Assembly: GCF_900101785.1 (NCBI RefSeq)
Contig: NZ_LT629688.1
Location: forward strand, 3,286,001-3,350,000
Source: Auraticoccus monumenti
GTDB taxonomy: Bacteria; Actinomycetota; Actinomycetes; Propionibacteriales; Propionibacteriaceae
DNA: 64,000 bases
Reading direction: 5' to 3'
The position numbers were made by a program, and so were the translations under genes. Positions 60,631-64,000 of this stretch are shown here, in pieces (position 1 is the stretch's first letter; the number at the start of each line of letters is the position of its first letter). Below the pieces are notes generated by a model. It saw only the letters and a program-made list of their open reading frames with translations, was not told the origin of the DNA and ran no database searches.

Positions 60631-61404
60631 GTGCCCGACCACTCCCTGCCGACCGCGGCGTCGGCCCTGGCGGCGCTGGCGCTGGCGGCTGCGCTGACCT
60701 CGTGCCTGCCCGTGCCGCCACCACCTCCCCCGCCGCCGCCGTCGGTGTCACCGGCGCCCCTGCCCTCGCCGTCGGACCCGCCGGCGCCCCTGCCTTCGCC
60801 GTCGGACTCACCGGCACCCCTGCCCTCGCCCACGCCGGTGCCCCCGCCGGTGCCCGACCCGCCCGCGCCCGAGCCGACGCCGGCGCCGGACGGGGTCGTG
60901 CTGACCCCGCGGAGCCTCGGCCACCTGACCCTGGACGGCCCGGAGACGTTGGCGGTCTGGGACGTCGAGGAGGCCTTCGACGCCTCCGGGGAGTTCCTGT
61001 ACGCCGGCCAGACCGACGAGTGCGGCCTCGGCACCCACGAGGGCTACCGGGTCGCGGTCGTCATGGACTCCATCCAGGCCGTGCAGGCGTTCGTCGTGGA
61101 GAACGCGGAGGTGGTGACGCAGGAGGGGGTGGCCCTGGGCAGCAGCACCGAGGACGTGGTGGCGGCCTACGGCCTGGAGAACGTGTACACCGCACCCGTG
61201 GACTCACGGGCCGGCGGCCCGCTCCTGGTGGTGGGCGACGGCTCGGGCCCACCGACGGAGGGCCAGCTGTCCTACGCCTTCGACACCGACGCCGCCGGCG
61301 AGGTCACGGGGCTGCGGGCCGGCGCCTGGCCGTGGATCGGCTACCGCGACTACTGCTCGGACTCCGCCGGGCGACCTGAGGGCACCGGCTGGCCGCTGGG
61401 CTGA
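60631..61404 (+). CDS. Proline-rich lipoprotein of unknown function
   Basis: 257 residues. Lipobox LTSC with Cys at about 25, then a Pro/Ser-rich stalk of about 60 residues (LPSPSDPPAPLPSPSDSPAP type), then a compact domain (about 95-257) with TPRSLGHLTLDGPETLAVWD and a Trp-rich WPWIGYRDYCSDSAG end. The domain contains an ECGLG and a YCSD cysteine, which could form a disulfide. Family not identified. GTG start with GAGGAGG upstream. It is divergent from the LuxR gene, its probable regulator. Confidence 0.75.
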   Translation: MPDHSLPTAASALAALALAAALTSCLPVPPPPPPPPPSVSPAPLPSPSDPPAPLPSPSDSPAPLPSPTPVPPPVPDPPAPEPTPAPDGVVLTPRSLGHLTLDGPETLAVWDVEEAFDASGEFLYAGQTDECGLGTHEGYRVAVVMDSIQAVQAFVVENAEVVTQEGVALGSSTEDVVAAYGLENVYTAPVDSRAGGPLLVVGDGSGPPTEGQLSYAFDTDAAGEVTGLRAGAWPWIGYRDYCSDSAGRPEGTGWPLG

Positions 61405-61452
61405 GTCACCGCCCGGCTCTGCTCGGGTGGCGGGCGGCGCGGGCACCGGAGA

Positions 61453-61595
61453 CCGCTCGGGATCGAGCGGCTGAGGACCGGACGGCTGGGGAGGGGTCCA
61501 GGACCGAGCGGTCCTGGGAACGGAGGGCCCGGAGACCAAGCGGTCCCGACGACCGAACGGTGCGGGGAGCGGGAGGCCTGGGAGCCGAGCGGCTC
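61453..61595. repeat. Array of short GC-rich palindromes
   Basis: Five inverted repeats lie between two convergent genes: CCGCTCG-GGAT-CGAGCGG (61453-61470), CCAGGACCG-AG-CGGTCCTGG (61498-61517), GACC-AAGC-GGTC (61534-61545), ACCG-AA-CGGT (61552-61561) and GAGCCG-AG-CGGCTC (61582-61595). All share a CCG-(A/AG)-CGG-like core; centres are 46, 32, 17 and 32 bp apart. They may act as terminators or as a binding array. Confidence 0.65.
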
Positions 61596-61652
61596 GGGGT
61601 CGAGGGACGGCTCCCCCGCCGGCCTCGTGCACCCGACGGTGCCGGCAGACGC

Positions 61653-62156
61653 TCAGCCGGCCCGGCCGGGGCCCGGCTCCTCGGGACCGCCCTCGGCGGT
61701 GAAGTCGTCGGGGGTGACCTGGTCGAGGAACTCGCGGAACTTCTCGACCTCGTCGTCCTCCTCCTCCGGGACCTCGATGCCGGCCTCGTCGAGGACCTCC
61801 TCGGCGCAGTGGATCTCCGCACCGGTGCGGAGGGCCAGCGCGATGGCGTCCGACGGCCGGGCGCTCACCTCGGTGCCGCCCTCGAACCGGAGCACGGCGT
61901 AGAAGGTGCCGGCGGTCAGCTCGGTGATGTGCACCTCGCCCAGCCGGTGGCCCAGGGCGCTGAGCAGGTCGGCCATCAGGTCGTGGGTCAGCGGACGCGG
62001 CGGGACGACGCCCTCCTGGGCGTTGGCGATCGCCGAGGCCTCCCCGGCACCGATCCAGATCGGGAGGTAGCGGTGGCCGCCGACCTCCCGCAGCAGCACC
62101 ATCGGGATGTTCTGGGGCATCTCCACCCGCACTCCCACGACGTCGAGCTCACGCAT
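61653..62156 (-). CDS. Bifunctional nuclease domain (DUF151) protein
   Basis: 167 residues, one bifunctional-nuclease domain. MRELDVVGVRVEMPQNIPMVLLREVGGHRYLPIWIGAGEASAIANAQEGV and the later RPSDAIALALRTGAEIHCAEEVL are family signatures. An acidic C-terminal tail follows. Homologues in plants have DNase/RNase activity; the actinobacterial role is not settled. ATG start at 62156. It is encoded right after ftsR in the same orientation, as Rv1829 follows Rv1828 in mycobacteria. Confidence 0.92.
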   Translation of the reverse strand: MRELDVVGVRVEMPQNIPMVLLREVGGHRYLPIWIGAGEASAIANAQEGVVPPRPLTHDLMADLLSALGHRLGEVHITELTAGTFYAVLRFEGGTEVSARPSDAIALALRTGAEIHCAEEVLDEAGIEVPEEEDDEVEKFREFLDQVTPDDFTAEGGPEEPGPGRAG

Positions 62157-62200
62157 GCCGCAACCCTACGCCGCCACCGGAGGACGTCGCGCCCCGGTGC

Positions 62201-62929
62201 TCAGCGGTCCATCGCGGTGCGCAGCAGCGCGGAGTGGGCGATGCCGACGAGCTTCACGACGTCGGCGGAGACGGTCCGCCCCGAGCTGCCGCGGCGCTGG
62301 AACGGGGCGATGGCCTGCTCGATCAGCCCCGCCTCGCGGTCCGCGGCCATCTTGAAGGCGCGCATGTGGCGGGCGTCCATGCCGAAGTCGGCCAGCCGGC
62401 GGGCCACCATGGCGATGGTCAGCGCGTCGCGGTCGTAGAAGCCGGTGCCCCGGCGGGGCACCACGATCATCTGCCGCTCCAGCTCCACCAGGGCCGCCTC
62501 GCTCAGCCCGCTGCTGCGCAGCAGCTCCACCCGGGAGAGACGCAGCGGCGGCTGGGGGCGCTGCGGGCCGGGCTCCGCGGCGGCGGGGACGGAGGCCGAG
62601 GCGGCGCTGACCGGTGCCTGGTCCGGCTCGGGCCCGGGCGCGGCGGGCACCGGGTGCGGGGTCTCCAGCGGCGGGGGCTGCATGCCGCGGTCCATCATGT
62701 CCAGGTGCTCGCGGATCACCCGGAGCGGCAGGTAGTGGTCCTTCTGGACGCGCAGGATGTAGCGCAGCCGCTCGACGTCGCCCTCGGAGTACTTGCGGTA
62801 GCCCGAGGGTGCGCGCTCCGGGCTGACCAGGCCCTCGGACTCCAGGAACCTGATCTTGGAGATGGAGACGTCGGGGAACTGGCTCTTGAGCACGGAGAGC
62901 ACCTGCCCGATGCTGCGCTGGCCGGCCAT
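62201..62929 (-). CDS. ftsR: MerR-family regulator FtsR-like (Rv1828 type)
   Basis: 242 residues. The N-terminal MerR helix-turn-helix (MAGQRSIGQVLSVLKSQFPDVSISKIRFLESEGLVSPERAPSGYRKYSEGDVERLRYIL) is characteristic of the Rv1828/Cg1631 group; in Corynebacterium the orthologue activates ftsZ. A Pro/Ala linker at about 90-140 separates a second, C-terminal domain (VELLRSSGLSEAALVELERQMIVVPRRGTGFYDRDAL...). ATG start. It lies between the FHA gene and the nuclease gene in the conserved order. Confidence 0.88.
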   Translation of the reverse strand: MAGQRSIGQVLSVLKSQFPDVSISKIRFLESEGLVSPERAPSGYRKYSEGDVERLRYILRVQKDHYLPLRVIREHLDMMDRGMQPPPLETPHPVPAAPGPEPDQAPVSAASASVPAAAEPGPQRPQPPLRLSRVELLRSSGLSEAALVELERQMIVVPRRGTGFYDRDALTIAMVARRLADFGMDARHMRAFKMAADREAGLIEQAIAPFQRRGSSGRTVSADVVKLVGIAHSALLRTAMDR

Positions 62930-62969
62930 CAGCGGTGCACCCGTCGCACGCCGACGTCGTGCGTGTCGG

Positions 62970-63515
62970 TCAGGACAACCCCCGCGGGCTCGGGTGGTAG
63001 ACCATCCGGAACTTGCCGATCTGCAGCACGTCGCCGGCGTGCAGCTCCACCGGGCCCTCGATCAGGCGGCGGTTGACGTAGGTGCCGTTGAGGCTGCCCG
63101 GGTCGGTCACCACGACGGTGCCCTCGGCGCGGGCCAGGGTGACGTGGTGGCGGGAGACGGTGATGTCGTCGAGGAAGATGTCCGAGCCCGGGTGGCGCCC
63201 GACGGTCAGCCGGTCAGAGTCGATCAGGTAGCGCGAGCCGCTGCCCGGCCCCCACTGCACGATCAGCAGCGCGGAGCCGGCGGGCAGGGCCGCCACCGCG
63301 GCACGCTCGTCGTCGTCGAGCTCGGGGCCGTCGAGGTCGTCGTTCACCACGGCGATGGTCGTGGTGGTGTCGCCGCTGCTCGAGCCGCGGGGCTCGCCCG
63401 CGGGCTGCTGGCCCTCGTCGGCGGGGGCGTCGAGGCGGGTCAGCTTCTCCCCGCAGCGGGCGCAGAAGTTCGCGCCCTCGGGGTTGGCGTGACCGCACTG
63501 GTGGCAGTAGACCAT
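62970..63515 (-). CDS. garA: GarA-like FHA protein with zinc ribbon
   Basis: 181 residues. An N-terminal zinc ribbon (YCHQCG...FCARCG, residues 3-22) is joined by a linker carrying the phospho-acceptor-like TTTT run (DTTTTIAVV, about 50). The FHA domain (about 95-170) has GRHPGSDIFLDD, SRHH and NGTYVN. GarA is a Ser/Thr-kinase switch that binds and regulates 2-oxoglutarate-metabolising enzymes. ATG start directly after the gcvH stop, so the two are co-transcribed. Confidence 0.88.
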   Translation of the reverse strand: MVYCHQCGHANPEGANFCARCGEKLTRLDAPADEGQQPAGEPRGSSSGDTTTTIAVVNDDLDGPELDDDERAAVAALPAGSALLIVQWGPGSGSRYLIDSDRLTVGRHPGSDIFLDDITVSRHHVTLARAEGTVVVTDPGSLNGTYVNRRLIEGPVELHAGDVLQIGKFRMVYHPSPRGLS

Positions 63516-63902
63516 TCAGGCACCGATCTCGGAGGTGTAGGCGTCGGCGTCGAGCAGGTCGTCCACGTCGGCGTCACCGGTCAGCTCGAGCTCGAAGAGC
63601 CAGCCGTCGCCGTAGGGGTCCGAGCCCACCGTCTCCGGTGCCGCGTCCAGCTGGTCGTTGACCGCGGAGACCACACCGGGCAGCGGGGCGAAGACGTCGG
63701 AGACGCTCTTGGTGGACTCGAGCTCACCGCAGGCGTCGCCGGCCTCGACCGACTCCCCCACCGTGGGCAGCGAGACGAACACGATGTCCCCGAGCTGCTC
63801 CGCGGCGTACTCGGTGATCCCCACCCGCACCACGTTGGCGTTGCCCGCACGCACCCACTCGTGGTCGGCGGTGTACTTCAGCTCTTCGGGGAAGCCAGCC
63901 AT
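63516..63902 (-). CDS. gcvH: Glycine cleavage system H protein
   Basis: 128 residues, the usual size. FPEELKYTADHEWV begins the domain and the lipoyl lysine is K65 in GELESTKSVSDVFAPLPG. It shuttles the aminomethyl group from P- to T-protein. I chose the ATG at 63902, after AAGGAGCACCG, rather than the longer GTG-initiated frame to 63992. It is the first gene of the gcvH-garA-ftsR-nuclease run. The 98 bp upstream to the window edge hold its promoter. Confidence 0.95.
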   Translation of the reverse strand: MAGFPEELKYTADHEWVRAGNANVVRVGITEYAAEQLGDIVFVSLPTVGESVEAGDACGELESTKSVSDVFAPLPGVVSAVNDQLDAAPETVGSDPYGDGWLFELELTGDADVDDLLDADAYTSEIGA

Positions 63903-64000
63903 CGGTGCTCCTTGGTCGCGGCGCGGGGCCATCTCGACACGGACGTCCTGCTCGTCAGCGCGGTCTGCGGCCGTGGTGCCCGGCGTGGGCACGGGCTCAG

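Noticed and set aside
1-64000. tRNA, rRNA, riboswitch, transposase or integrase genes
   Set aside because: Scanned by eye in all intergenic stretches; none could be supported.

Overview
The window reads as one contig of a very GC-rich actinomycete. Supporting signs are strong G/C third-codon bias, frequent GTG/TTG starts, many ANTAR-domain regulators, a block in the order gcvH-garA-ftsR-bifunctional nuclease-MerR-gcvP as in mycobacteria, a PPi-dependent phosphofructokinase and an LPXTG surface protein. A member of the Propionibacteriales/Propionibacteriaceae is my best guess from gene content, but no rRNA or tRNA gene is present to test it. No tRNA, rRNA, CRISPR array, transposase or integrase was recognised.

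Layout. 1-5 kb: a partial CDF-type transporter coupled to a very short solute-binding lipoprotein, a GAF-ANTAR regulator, a Na+/H+ antiporter and a divergent K+-channel-like protein. 5-10.3 kb: a FadR-type GntR repressor divergent from an operon of class V aminotransferase, sugar-type binding lipoprotein and two permeases, closed by a strong hairpin. 10.7-15.9 kb: VOC protein, LPXTG-anchored ice-binding-like protein, gene remnants, a small membrane protein, a P-loop kinase and a methyltransferase. 16-17.7 kb: YCII/DGPF protein with an ECF42-type sigma factor. 17.8-24.1 kb: a dense cluster of seven ANTAR-family regulators (three as overlapping genes in one operon) plus a protein resembling only sigma region 2. 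24.2-26.7 kb: CYP152-like P450 with a flavoprotein. 27-40 kb: mostly housekeeping or single-gene units (DUF1905, VOC, flavin disulfide reductase, an Asp-rich peptide with a sensor kinase and OmpR-type regulator, gamma-glutamyltransferase, PRC-barrel, glpK, M3 peptidase, YciO-like, MalY-like aminotransferase, Tad-like protein, soxR).

41.3-51.2 kb is accessory-looking. It holds a frameshifted VOC gene, TetR, an ECF sigma factor, an AhpD-like protein, a molybdopterin oxidoreductase/flavin reductase/DUF6510 operon, GNAT, a possible AhpD-like/DUF1003 fusion, an epoxide hydrolase and MsrA. It is bounded by a 57-58 bp direct repeat derived from the 3' end of soxR, which suggests insertion at a former soxR/kinase convergent junction. 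After it come an ATP-binding kinase, PPi-PFK, an APH-family kinase, a 51-bp tandem-repeat region and a YihY/BrkB membrane protein. The window ends with the glycine-cleavage/GarA/FtsR block, into which a LuxR regulator and a lipoprotein have been placed.

The strongest candidates for something undescribed are the soxR-repeat-bounded island, the ANTAR hub with its sigma-region-2-like protein, the mini-binding-protein/metal-site-less CDF pair, the Asp-rich peptide coupled to a two-component system, and two intergenic repeat regions (54.2-54.6 kb and 61.45-61.6 kb).
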